Origin: Phoronis australis
Lineage: Eukaryota > Phoronida > Phoronidae
NCBI GenBank assembly: GCA_002633005.1
Contig: NMRA01000108.1
Span: 75,712 to 127,645, forward strand
Direction of reading: 5' to 3'
Length of the DNA stretch: 51,934 nucleotides
The notes below the pieces were generated by a model that was given only the letters and a program-made list of their open reading frames with translations, was not told the DNA's origin and did no database searches. Below, piece after piece: positions 10,920-23,000 of the stretch. Within the stretch, counting starts at the first letter, position 1. Each line of letters begins with the position of its first letter. The position numbers were made by a program, and so were the translations under genes.

Positions 10920-11390
10920 AGTGAACACATTTATTGGGACCAAATAAACAACACAAGGATAATATGTATTTCAAATTGTATTGAGAGTTTCAGGGTCACA
11001 TCTCTACAAATAATTATTTCACATAAGTTACCGGATGGGTACCTTAATTAAAAGTCGATAACACACGCATCTGCGATTCCCAATGTGTAATAGAGTGTTC
11101 GCTACTAGTGGCACATGTTAGTATAGTATCAAATGGGTATTGACCGATTGCCTTCCGAGTGGGTCGAGCAAAACAGCGAATTCAATAATAAGTACCATGA
11201 GGGTACAAACTGCCAAATGGGCAAATATCATAAAAAGTACCAAGTGGGTACACCAAACAGCCAACCGTGCTATAGCAACCTGGCAGAGCAGGTTCCGGAC
11301 AAGCTGAGTAAGCAGACAAGCCGGAGTGATAAAAAGAGATATTGTAGGGAGCACGTTGTTGTGGCTCAGTGTGTGCCATTTATCTGCCGA
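10920..11390 (-). repeat. repeat copy, inverted partner of 46.7-47.2 kb
   Basis: The reverse complement aligns through its length with 46,740-47,210. Shared words include ATATCTCTTTTTATCACTCC, CTCAGCTTGTCCGGAACCTG, GTACCCACTTGGTACTTT and TTATTTGTAGAG. Identity is about 75-80% by eye. The 145-codon frame at 11,133-11,570 runs through this repeat and is not conserved as a frame in the other copy, so I do not call it a gene. Family unknown. Confidence 0.8.
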
Positions 11391-13375
11391 AATACTACAG
11401 GGAATATAGATGCACGGAAATCAAGGTCTTCGAAACTATTCACCGTAAGATTTTTCTTTTTACCATTGTCTTGTCAGTCCGTCACTTCCATGGTTCATCG
11501 AGAGGTGAAATCACATTCACTTACATGTAGTTCTTTGGCTGGCATTCGAGTCAAATCAGGATGTCATTAAATCAAAATTTATTGCAAAAGATGACACAGC
11601 GGCCGACTACATTTGTAACTGTTAGTGAAAAGTTCAAAGAGGCGAAAAATAATCGTTAAGGTCCTCCATGGTTCCCTAAGTGTATCAATGGAATCCGATT
11701 TCATTAACACTTACTAATTCAACAAATATTTTTCTCAAGTTGTTTTGATTTATGTCCAATTAAAACATTTGAGAAAAATACATCGATAGCCCTTCAGTTA
11801 CGTTTCAGAGCTCAGTATTGGTTAAATGCATACGGGACATGTATAAGTCATAGAACTGTACACATGGAATGAGAGCTCCAGCATGTGGCCAATGTATGCT
11901 ATTGTTAGAAGTAGCGACCGAGACCATCAGGGAGAGTTTGCACAGTTTACTTCTGTCACATGCACCATCAAAATACAAAATTGACACATTATTCATTAGA
12001 AATGAAGGCGAATGAAGTTCATCTGTACATGCATTCAAAATTAAAACATTTCCCTGAAGGGAAATGTATATAATATTGTCTTTGTTAGACTTGTTTGTGG
12101 GCTAACATGAACAATATGGCTGGGTAACCAAGTCGTACGTTGATATAATAGAAAAACCTGCCTATTTTAAATTAATATACTCCATTCAAAATGTCCGCAA
12201 AACATCTAACATGACTAAGTGCTGTGTGATTTAATTGTGCTCTTTTTTTCTTGTAATGTATCTTAAATGTAACTTAACCAAGTGCTTGGGACCAGTCTAG
12301 CAGGATGTTATTGAAACAAAAACGTTAGTGGTCAGTATTTGCTACTGAAGAAAGCAAATTCACGAAACGCGTAGCTCTACACTGTATATAGTACTAAAGG
12401 GTTTAATATAAAATTATAGTACATGAATGCAGGAAAACTCCTATGCACGGACGGCAGACACCGATTGATCATATATATATGACTTCGAATTTGACCCTCA
12501 GATCTGAGGCACTGTGGTTCAATTGATCCTGACACATTTTTCAAAAATGCTTCCTCTGCCCCAGACCACGTTCGGCACTCACTACTGAAAATGCCATGGA
12601 GCGTACGACATGCCACATTGCAGAGACTGTCATTTCTTTTACAGCCCTGCAATAAATTTCTGTTTGATTATTGCACAAATCGATATAGATCATAATATAG
12701 AGGCAATTGGTCTGAAACAAAAATTGTTTTCGTGACGGAAACCTGATTTAAAGCGGTTTAAAGAGGACATTTTATGCACATTTAGTGTTCAAGGCGTAAA
12801 ACTGTTGAATGGGGTCCCTTCATTTTTCAACAAAGAGCCCGCCATTCAGTGTAATCCTGCTGTACAAATCCACAGACCAGCCCCCCCCCCCTTAACAACG
12901 CACATGCGACGAAAATGCTCCATTCGAAGTAACAAAATTTCAGTATCGGAGATCAGATACCTTTCAGGCACTTTAAAGGATATCAAGCCCGGTTATGGCC
13001 TTCTAAAACATACTAAAGCGATTTTCCTATCCAATTTGCTGAAATGAAATAATGCTCTGTAACTTTCGACAACCTGAGAGGTTTGGAGGAAAATTTGAAA
13101 GCTGCTTTTAAAGTCTGTCTAAGGAAAAGCGTGACCTACGCTTTCAGAGAGTTACACCTCAACTGTGGGAGAAGATCACCCAACTAACATCATAATGTCC
13201 AATCTGTGAGATAGATGGTGTGAGTTTGTAGTTGATTCATTCACTTATCTTTAAAGATTGACGACAATGATGCATAATCTGTTGACAAAACTAGAATTAG
13301 TCTAGTATCTTTTTATCGTTCCACCTGTTGAGTTTGTGGATGGTATTTTCATAATTTTGGCCGAATTGGTGAACT
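11391..13375. other. unassigned intergenic sequence
   Basis: About 2 kb. It holds a short ATAT run near 12,470, a poly-C tract near 12,881 and several frames under 95 codons without recognisable products. The minus-strand frame at 12,377-12,652 is the most gene-like, but no domain is identifiable. Confidence 0.45.
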
Positions 13376-13378
13376 TTA

Positions 13379-13620
13379 CGTACGTGAATTACTTGCATAC
13401 GTTACTCTTGTTAGTGACGTTAAGTAAATATTTAGAGGTGCAAAGTAATTATTTGCGGCGTATATTAGGAACGTAAATTAGCATTAATTTATTTTTCAGT
13501 TTATTTCTCTAATAAAGGACATAGGCCCGCAAATATTTACTTTAGGCCCCAAATAATTGCTTTTCCACGGACAATTTTCGACGTTTTAGGAGCAACGTAA
13601 TGTAAGCATTTCATATTCTC
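13379..13620. repeat. MITE-like imperfect palindrome
   Basis: Inner arms AAGTAATTATTTGCGG (13,443-13,458) and the reverse complement of 13,527-13,542 differ at one of 16 bases. Weaker inverted similarity extends outward (GCATACGTTACTC near 13,395 against GAGCAACGTAATGT near 13,590). The ~240-bp size, AT-richness and lack of coding sequence suggest a small non-autonomous DNA element. No target duplication was established. Confidence 0.45.
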
Positions 13621-14689
13621 GATGAGGTCGAAAAAATGATATACCAGCTTTCTTCACACCTTCATAGTTCGGACATGCGAGAACGATGCACTGCAATATA
13701 GCGGCATTTACTTTGCAAATGAACCCCTGACGTCGCTTCGTCGTTTGTCACCTTTCTCACAGCTTAACGCGACACCTCTCAGCAAGGTAAGGCCGACCAT
13801 ATGCCAGACAATGTGGCTATAGACCGATTGAGACGGTAAAAAAACTAATTAAATCGGGTGGCATTATCCTTTAAGTCCATTAAATTCAATGTATAGTTTA
13901 CTCAAGCAAATACTTTTTGTTTTTTAAGTTTGAAGAATTTTAGGTCCATGGCACAAATACTGTGAAGTCCACCTTGTCCACTTCGCACTTGGTTTACTTC
14001 AGTGATAACAACTATAACTTGACCTACTTTTAAGTATGCTAAGGGCTTACCCGAACGTGACTTCAGACAGTGTCACATACCTAAAACGCTTTAGTGCTAT
14101 TTAAATAAATTAGGTAAGGAAAACCCAGTTGACATTGCGAGTAAATGTTGAAATAGCGACCATGGTTAGGACGTGTACAAGTTGTATTGAGCCAAAACAG
14201 GTTTTAACCGAATAATTAAGCGATGACCATCAGGTTTTGAAGACTGGTTATGTGTTCCGCTTTTTCTCGGATTCGGCACATTCTCTTAATTTCCACTTAG
14301 AAACACTGGTTCTTTAAAGTGGCTAAGTGAATTTTATTGAAACAGTCAAATTTTATTTTTATTTTTATTTATCAGTCTCAGAAATGCTGTTACGATTTTC
14401 TTTTAAACGCCTAGTTGTTGCGTATCGTAAGACAGACAAATACATATCCCCTGTTTTACAACAATATCTTACGTTTCGCGAGTTACCATTCCACGAGAAC
14501 ATCAAAGGAAACTAAAAATCACTCTAGGGGTCATCTTCTACATTCAACTTTGTTATGTGGCTCTGATACAAAATCATAGTTTTTCTCTTAAAAACCTGTA
14601 TGCCTTCAAAGGTTTGCGGAGAAAATGACACGATTTTGCACAAATAAGTGGGTTAGGAAGTGGGACATAAAGATCACCAAAGGAATTTG
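13621..14689. other. unassigned intergenic sequence
   Basis: About 1.07 kb of AT-rich DNA. The short open frame at 14,327-14,515 has no recognisable product. No RNA gene or clear repeat was seen. Confidence 0.4.
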
Positions 14690-16910
14690 ATAGTAATGGG
14701 CAATTCCGTGAAAAGTTTCATCTCGAGAACAAAAAGTAAGATGATGACTAGACATGTACTAACATTTCTGGTCTCATCTGAAAGCCCAATCTCTGTAATT
14801 TTAGGATCCATGTTTGACTGTTCTATAACTTTCAATTTCTTGCCTAAATGGCCCCATTATTGGGGGTCACTTGACCTTGAAAATTAGCTCGATTTACGTG
14901 TGTGTGTTGCTAGATATTGCCATAAATAAGCCAATTATAGGTATTTCACTATATTAGCAATCATAAGAAGCCCAAACTTAATAAAAAGCAACATTTCAAC
15001 TACGACACATCATTGACCTGTTGGGGTCAAAGTAAAACTCCTGGGTATCATGGTGCAGTACATCTGTCTCAAAAAATTGTTAAAAAGTCTAGTTACGTTG
15101 AAATTTTTAATTCAAAATTAAAATAATTTCAGATTCTCTTCTAACTTTTTTCTCAATACTATTGACCAAAATGTTAGATTCCAGGGATCAATTGTTAGGC
15201 CAGAAATTGCGTGACAGACGTACGGCAAATGTGTACGTCCGTCACGTACGTCCGTCACATCCATGAAATTGCATTTTTTCAGCCAATATAAATAAAAAGT
15301 CTTATTTTTACTTTCTAAACCTGCTCAAGATAAAACTGTATCTCACATCTTAGATCCCTGAAACGATTAAATATTACAAAGGCAGCTTTGAAATTAGGTA
15401 ATTAAAGCTGCTACAGATTTAAACTTGATGCATAGGTCTTTGCAATGTCAAAAGTATTTTCAGAAAAGTTATAGTTCACAATGCCGTCTAGTTATTCTTA
15501 GCAGTATTCAACTTATTAAAATCAGATTCTTGGATCACATTATAAAATGTAAACGAAACGAAATGACAATTTAATGATCATGTTGTTTTTCTGTTGCTGC
15601 CCAGTGTTTGTAAAGAAATGCATAGATTTCAAGACGCAAAAAGTATTCATATGAAAGAATTCCTAGGGTGCTCTAGAGTATAAATAACAAGATACCTAAA
15701 GAAATATATGTCGAGTTATTGTTGCGATGGAATCAACGAATCATTTCTGCTATGACCTGCTATGCTATGTTTTACAGTAAAAACGCCGATACTGGGCATT
15801 TTAAACGGTAGAAACCTGTCACCTACTTTATTGAGCATTTTTATCACAGACTCACTGACTAGAGTCACTCTTTTTGTGTTCTTAGTGTCTTCGATCGCTT
15901 GTATGATATGATTTCATAGCGAATGATTACACCGTCTCATCGTAAATATTTTTGATCTTGTGATGTTTTTAAGATTTAGTCAAGACCAATTTTTTTTGCT
16001 CAGCTTCGAGAAGATTAAACTGATGTTTAGAAATAAAAGACGAAATTGTTGGAGACCATAGGAAAAACAGATGCGATTGGGAGAAAAATAAGTATCTGCT
16101 GAAATATTCTCTGAATCTCGAAAAAAACCCATCTTATATCAAGAAGTTCATCTTTGTACCTGTGTGAACGTTGATGTGACATTAGTTAACGCCTCTCTTT
16201 AAAATTGACCAGCAGAGATCTACATATTTCCAAGTTATTTTTCTAAATGCTATGAATTTACTATGTCTTGCTTTCACACTGCAAGGAGCACCGTTTTTTC
16301 AATCAAAATATAAATGCCATAAGTCGACACTGTCAACTAAACCAGGCTTCACACTTTGTTATCAGTAGATACTGAAGTCCTGTTACAAATACTTTTAAAA
16401 CATTACCTTTAGTATTTACATGGTTATGTATCAGAACCATCAACGACATGGACCAGAGAATAAGTTCGTACCTCCTTAGGACAAGTCCTAATTGAAAACA
16501 ATGACAATGCGTTTTTATTAGAATAATTGGTAAGTTTTTAAACTTTATTTCACGTTTAGTATTTTAACAGTCACATTTGCTTATTGTTTTCAAATTAGTA
16601 CTCTACTCAACGCATAAAAACAGTTTTCCTGGTAACCAACACGTGCCAAATACAAAATGATTATCACTCTCATTCCAATCTACAGTGCGTATCATCTTCT
16701 AAGGGAAGTGGGGGTTTTAGTTGGTTGTTTTATATCTTTAATCCTATGTATTGAAAAGGTAAAATCCCAGAGCACTTTCCCAGTATAGGTCTACCAGTAA
16801 TGATTTCGTGCAAAAGAACAATTGGTACATTGTGATTAAAAAATTGAATCACAACTAGAAGATCAATATAGCTTAAATACTGCAAAAGTTTGAATCATTT
16901 AGGAACGGGT
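14690..16910 (+). repeat. copy 1 of the GTGACGGACGTAC repeat family
   Basis: The block aligns in reverse complement with about 30,500-32,290. Matching landmarks are TCTCGAGACAAAAA-like text at 14,730, GCAGCTTTGAAATTA near 15,380, TACAAAATGATTATCACTCTCATTCC at about 16,653 (longer than shown here is shared), and TTTTATATCTTTAATC near 16,725. It carries a hairpin of the 13-mer: GTGACAGACGTAC at 15,211-15,223 facing two head-to-tail GTACGTCCGTCAC units at 15,233-15,258. Copy 2 lacks about 0.4 kb present here (14.81-15.20 kb). The right end stops where repeat copy B begins. No coding capacity was recognised. Confidence 0.75.
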
Positions 16911-16922
16911 AGCTAATTAATG

Positions 16923-17785
16923 TTTTCATCTTGCCCTGCGGAGCACAGATGTCCGCCGGCGCACGGAAGGCCAGGCGGCCCGGCTTTGCCGGCTAGCAGC
17001 GTATTCCAATATTTCTGACTAAGGTGGAATTATTCCTGTTACTTTAAACTTATTTAATACTTACATCATACCCGTTTGGCACCATGATAAGTTTTCTACC
17101 TGAAGTTATTTCGCCACCAATTGGTATTCGTCAACCGCCCGGCCGTAGCGAATTAAGTCGCACCTAATTTATTTTCCATATATTCGCAGGTTAAACTGTC
17201 AGGATATTCTAACCGTATAGCAATTTTATCAAATAATTTGATGTTGCATGTTTGTTGTACTGTCTATACTTTTTGTTTAGTAGAATTACTTAAACCCAGC
17301 AAAACACGCTTAGCCTCATGCGCCATCATAGTCGGCTGTGGTTGTTATTCAGTCGTTGGCACATGCCTGTTACTTGTCCGTAATTATACACAAGTGTCGG
17401 ACACTGATTTTGTAGGTATACGGCATTCATAGTTTGTATAAGTTCATTCCGATAAAAAAGTCGGGGACGGCACGCATTCGTTTTTGTCAGTGCGAGTGGT
17501 CTCGATCGATCTACACCAGGTCATCGGCTGCAGGTCCGAGCCCGGCAAAATAATTTCTGTCAATATTTATTTTGCCACATTTTGTCAACATTTTCAGTAC
17601 AAATTGTTCTTATTTTGGCTTTATTAAGGCTGTCGATTATTTTATCCCCGCCATTAACAGACACAGCTTTAGTCTAACAGCCGGCGTACTTAAGCCAACG
17701 GGTTCCTGAATGAAGTGTACTTCCGGTTTCGCGGGTAGTTCTTCGGTTTGGAATTGTGAGCGACGCGTAGGATAGCCTATTTATT
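16923..17785 (+). repeat. repeat family copy B (uninterrupted)
   Basis: Continuous homologue of copy A (3612-4402 plus 8149-8280). It runs from GCGGAGCACAGATGTCC through TTATTTCGCCACCAA, CGATTATTTTATCCCC and ACTTCCGGTTTCGCGG to GAGCGACGCG. Because it has no transposon at about 17,665-17,675, it serves as a paralogous empty site for the foldback-like element. It directly abuts copy 1 of the 13-mer family. No protein was recognised. The 64-codon frame at 17,238-17,432 is not kept in copy A. Confidence 0.8.
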
Positions 17786-18602
17786 CTACAAATGCAAACC
17801 TTACTACATACGGCGATATCTTGTTACTTTATGTGGTTTGTCTTATAAAATATGTGAAACATACCCACGCTCGGGAAAGCGACAAGATTTCTTTGATTTT
17901 AAAAACTAGTAAAGTTTTATTTCATATTAAAATTATCAGAAATTTCAAATTGCGAAATGTACAAGTTGAGCATTGAACCATTTAATAATATTGAAACTTC
18001 TTCGAAACTTTGAGACAATCCATGTGGGATTATACAATTTGAATTGTTACGTAAACAGTTGTGCAACGATGTCTCCTTTGTCCGCTGTTGCATAAATTTG
18101 TTAGTTTCCTAAGTCTAATTTTTGTTTCTTAGCTTCTACATTAAAAATAGTAATATATAATAAGATCCCAGTACCGGGAAATAACAATAAACACAGTGCT
18201 GATTTGGTGAATTTGAGGTACGGACTGCATCTGCGAGACAGCGAGATACAGGAAAAATCTAGGAATGCTGCTAGCAGTCAACTGTGTCAGTGAAAAGTAC
18301 AAACTCAATACAGTGTATGAAGTCGCAATTTCCAGTAGATATCGAGTTAAAAACATTGTATGCATTCATGACACAATGTTTCCGCTTGATCTGAATTAGA
18401 CTTTCTTCGGACCAAGACCAATCAAATCTGCTGTAGTTCACGCCAATCCGCTCCTCCAGCTAAGATACTGCAAATCAAAGGTGGAATACTGTCTCAATTA
18501 TTGAATAATGGATTGGCTTTACTTTCCCGTATAACATAGCTCCATTTACACATATAAGGGATAAATATATATGCACTCATTGTCACTTTCCTTCTGGTCC
18601 GT
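17786..18602. other. 3' flank / probable 3' UTR region of the patched-domain gene
   Basis: Lies just downstream of the stop codon of the minus-strand patched-domain gene and probably contains its 3' UTR. The nearest minus-strand ATTAAA and AATAAA are at 17,981-17,986 and 17,916-17,921, about 620-690 bp past the stop; neither can be proved to be used. No other gene was seen. Confidence 0.4.
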
Positions 18603-20017
18603 TTATGTTGTTTCACAAGACATTTCACGTGTTCTATCAAGGGATTCTGTCAAGCGTGCTGCCAGTGTTGGTTGACACACGTTTCGGATCCAGTGGTACA
18701 TGTCAGGGGTGATTTGGGAATTGCGGTCGTAAACAGCCAAGGAGGCACTGGGTTCGACCTGTCCAGCGTTGGCCCTCATCTTTCTTCGACCTCCCGTAAT
18801 GGACATTATGATTGGAATTATAAGAATACCATGTGCGTATCCGATGACTATTACCAGTAAGAGAATTTTGAAGTAAACTCGAAATATGTGCGAAGAAGCA
18901 GCAGCTAGAACAACGAATCCAAGAAGGGTAGACAGTGCACCCTGGGTAATAGGTAACCCGAGAAATCCTAGTGCATCGCAAGCACGGCCGTTAGGTTCAG
19001 GATGTCCACTGATCGAAAAGGCGTAAGAAACGTGTGCAGAAAAATCAACACTGAAACCGATTGACATTACGATGCATATCATAGACACGGAGTCCACTTT
19101 TTCTTTCCAAAATGTCATGAATCCAAACAAACCAGTGCTGATAGAAGCGATGCTTAAAAACACCCAAAGAGCAACTGCTGGGTTGGGTATCAGCAAAAGA
19201 GATACAACAAGCATACAGCCAGTTGCTATACCAACGTTTTGTAACGTGTTGGAAAGAACTGTATCGTATTGGTCATAATAAATAAAACTCGGATGATAGG
19301 CGATGACATCCAGTGAGGATTCACGGGCTTTGTTACGTGCAGTCACCATCATGTAGCGGTCCCGTGTGGTGTTGGTCATGTTGATCGATTGAACAAAAAC
19401 TCTCGAGTGAGATATTTCAGTTTTATCGGGGCTGAAAACTATGTCCAATTTGTATTTTGAATAGGCTGGTTCCAATAAAAAACGGTTGAGAAGACTGTAC
19501 GTGAAGTTATGTTTGTCGACTTCAATATCGTGATCATTAAGATATTTCAAATAGTCATGGATCCAAGACGTCATGAACTCACGACCAGCGAAATATCCGG
19601 AACTTCCCAAATCTTCTACTAGTGAGTCCAATTCAGAAATTGTGTGTGGTGAAGAATAGTCAACTTTTTCCCTTATAACCAGCATTACGTTTGCATGGTA
19701 TTCCGTATAATATTCATCGTCCATGTCGTAGAATTTTATGGCATACGAATTGTCAAGAGCTAGCTTTCGGAGATCCAAGCCCTCTTCGACTTTAGTGCAG
19801 CCATAAATCGCTGTCGCTAAATATCCTAGATAGAGTAGCATTGTTACAACTTTGACTGGGGTCTTCATGATGAATGGACCGTAGTGCTTACGGAAGAAGG
19901 TCATCACGTCATGCGAATTTGTTGCAATGTCGTTCTTGGATGCATTGTTTACGTCATCATTGAAGTTTTCCCGGTAACCCCCAGCACAAAAATATCGATA
20001 ACAAGAAGATTTGGTCC
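18603..20017 (-). CDS. PTCHD3-like gene exon 3 (terminal)
   Basis: The acceptor is CACTTCTTTCAG|GG. It codes Gly 455 (completed across the junction) to Thr 925, stop TAA at 18,603-18,605. It holds the central cytosolic linker, TM7, the second extracellular loop, the second bundle with SVDFSAH, and a ~65-residue cytosolic tail. The open frame continues upstream of the acceptor into the intron (to about 20,129), but that part has no family similarity. Confidence 0.9.
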
Positions 20018-23000
20018 CTGAAAGAAGTGACGAAGACATTACCATTGAGTGATGTAGTGTTTCCGTAACATTTGAAAAGGACAGATAATGCCCCACCCAT
20101 TCCCAAAAAACGCACAATGACCTCACCACACATTGCCGTTGCTTTTAAACACATGCATGTATTGGTGGGGCCCGCCTTAAATACCCATGTACATGTTGAC
20201 GGTGTGTTTCATTTAAAAAAAAAACAATCAAAGGTTGACAAGCAGCGCGTATACACTCCATGAGATAGTCATTCGATTAAAGCCATAATACATGGTACTG
20301 TTGAAGGCAATTGGATATTTATGCAATACATTCTTTTGGTCAAAGCTGGCTACGCAGTTTGAATTTGGTTATAGATTTAGTGAAAACTCTATCAATGGTT
20401 ACATCAAAATAAGTGAAAGGAAAGGCGATAGCTTTCAAAAAAGAAACGTATATCGTACCTGCTTCACTTTTTGGCAAGACTGTCCTACATATGAAGGAGT
20501 GTCGGTTCTGGTGTTCGCGCTTCCCGATCAAAGCCATGCATCCTCCAAAGAAGGTAACCTGGTACACAAAGTCAAGGACAATGCTCAGTCCTGTGTAGGC
20601 ACAAAAGATCTGCACCGATGGGTAAAAGGTTATAGCACCAATGCCAAACGCCAAGGCGTCCGTCGCTGTCGTTATGGTGATAGAAATAACAGCATCGCTG
20701 AACGTTTGACCGAGACGCTGTTCAACGGTCTGACGAGGATCTGTTTGACGCCACGCAGCCAATAGAACGAACATGTCATCCACGCCAACGGCTGGAACGA
20801 AAGTATTTAGATTTTGTTTCATCCAATTTTGTATATACTATAAAAGTTTTGCCATGATGCGACTCAACAAAATTTAAGCTAGAGGTAAATCGATGATTTT
20901 CAGAAAAGGTTTGACCTTTATTAATGATACCAAAAACATGGTATGTTTGCAAACATATGGGGCACATTGGAGGCATGGCAATTGCACTACAGAAAAAAAT
21001 CTCTCCACTGTCTATTTTGCGCTTAATACCCTGATTGCTGCGGCAAATTAGCAAATTTAGGTGAGTGCGATGTGAAATTTGAGGCTTAGCTTCCGAAAAA
21101 GTACTAGAAATTGCGTAATTAAATGTGCGGTGCGTGTGCGTGCATGTGTGTGTGCGTGTGCGTAGCGTAGAGTGGCCAATGAGTCCCTGTGTTCAGAGCA
21201 AAGTTCTAGAGCGAGTGAGTGTAGAGACAAGCAAATGCCTCTTCCAGCGACTGACTCAGCCAGAAATGTCCACACGAAAATACACTCGCGCATCCATACG
21301 TCATTCAGCCTGACCTTACAATGCGTGACGGAAGATTTTCGAGAATTGTTCGAGGTGAAACGATTTGAAAAGTGCAAACAAAGGAAGGGATTTGTGCTTA
21401 GGTTTATTTCTTTACCATTTTCAACTACTTTGATGACGTTTTTATGGCTGGTCAGTCCTAGAACTTGGCAGGTATTTTTCAAGTGCGTGTTTTTTCTGTT
21501 TCAAATTGGCCGGTTAAATTTCGGGTCGGCAAATGGCTTACGGTAACGAGAACTCCTTTGAAATCTCAGTCCGTGCACTTCAACTTCAAAGGTCATGGGA
21601 GACCAGGGGGTTCAAACCTCCATTTTATGGCTCACCAGGGCTTTACCGTCGTTAATTTGAATAGTTAATGATAGTTCTTTAGAGGACGTGTGATTTCTCC
21701 AAAACATGTCGTGGGAAACGCTGCAACATGCCGTGACAAAACCAAAACGGTAAAGGTTCACTTGACGTCCCGATGAATACGAGTGAGGTCAATTATTTCT
21801 TGTGCATGTATTTTTCCACTCATGTTACGAGTGAGGTCATTTTTTTCTTGTACATGTATTTTCCCCTCATGTTCAAAGGTCTACGCTCTTTTATCAAACC
21901 AGGTCATCACCATGGAGCCCTGTGTAAGTTTTTGCTTAGTGTATTGATGTTTGCTGCTTTTTGATGCTAGAGTTTGCATCTTCTGAATTTAGCTACATTG
22001 CAATATAATGCTTGGCTGATAATGACTGACAACAATCCAAGTTATGCCCTGATTTATTAAACCCGGAAATTAGACGGGGACCAAGCTGCCTCACCGCAAG
22101 CGCAGTACAGATAATTCTGTGCCCATCAAGTCATTATTGTCTTAAAAGCTACATTGTCAGATAACATTTCACGTATTCCTGAGCAGCAAGAGGGCAGTTA
22201 CCTCTTCAAATATAACCTGTCTAGGACAAATTCGGGTAGTACAGCACCAAATACAAAACAGGGAATTCTTGAAAAAAGTATGATGAATTCCAATGACAGC
22301 AAATTATACAAAAAACTAATTGAATCAGTTCTTGGCCACAGTGAGATTAAAAACCGGACGATCGCCGCACAAATGAAAAAGTTCATGTTAAATCAACGTT
22401 TCCTCTATTCATTAGAAATCATCAGGATATTTACAAGTGCCAATATACAGCTCAGGTGACATCCATGAGGTGAAGTGAGAGATACAGAGTAGTCAGTAGC
22501 TGGTCATCTCCATAGTTTCAGGGTCACTGAGCTCTGCATGTTGTTCAGAGAATTAGTAGCAAGCTGGTTCTGAATGGCCAATGACTCTTTAATGTAGAGT
22601 AATTCCTTATTAGTTTAACTGCAGATAACAGTAACTGAATTGGCTTGGTGATTGTTGCTAACACAATGCCTGTATTTGATGCTTTTCTCTGTGGTGTGAT
22701 GTTCTTCCAGCCTATCATTGGCCATTCAGAACTAGCATGCTACTGATTCTGTGAAGAACATGCAGAGCTCAGTGACCCTGCAACTATGGTGTTGACCAGC
22801 AAGTGATTACTCTGCATCTCACCCTTCACTTCATGGATGTTACCTGAGCTGTATGTGGGCACTTGCTCTCCTATGTAAATATCCTGATGATGTCTAATGA
22901 ATAGACGAAACGTTGAGTTAACATGAACTTTTTCATTTATGCAAAAAATGCTGCTTAAACAACCAATGGTATTTATTTGAAGATCGTTACCAGGAAACAT

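Noticed and set aside
11133-11570. 145-codon plus-strand open frame
   Set aside because: It lies largely within a repeat whose second copy (46.74-47.21 kb) does not keep the frame. No domain was recognised.
12345-12368. CTGAAGA...GAAAC as a second hammerhead core
   Set aside because: The sequence between does not form stem II. The better pairing (TGAA/TTCA) uses core bases that must stay unpaired.
12377-12652. Minus-strand frame possibly resembling an hAT transposase C-terminus
   Set aside because: A short SAERG-like string appears in one frame, but the rest of the dimerisation domain cannot be read. Too weak to call.
20292-20765. 157-codon plus-strand open frame
   Set aside because: Antisense to exon 2 and intron 2 of the patched-domain gene; composition is dictated by that gene.
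21057-21546. Overlapping frames of 124-141 codons on both strands in intron 1
   Set aside because: They run through the GT-rich simple tract and show no domain. Opposite-strand overlap suggests chance.
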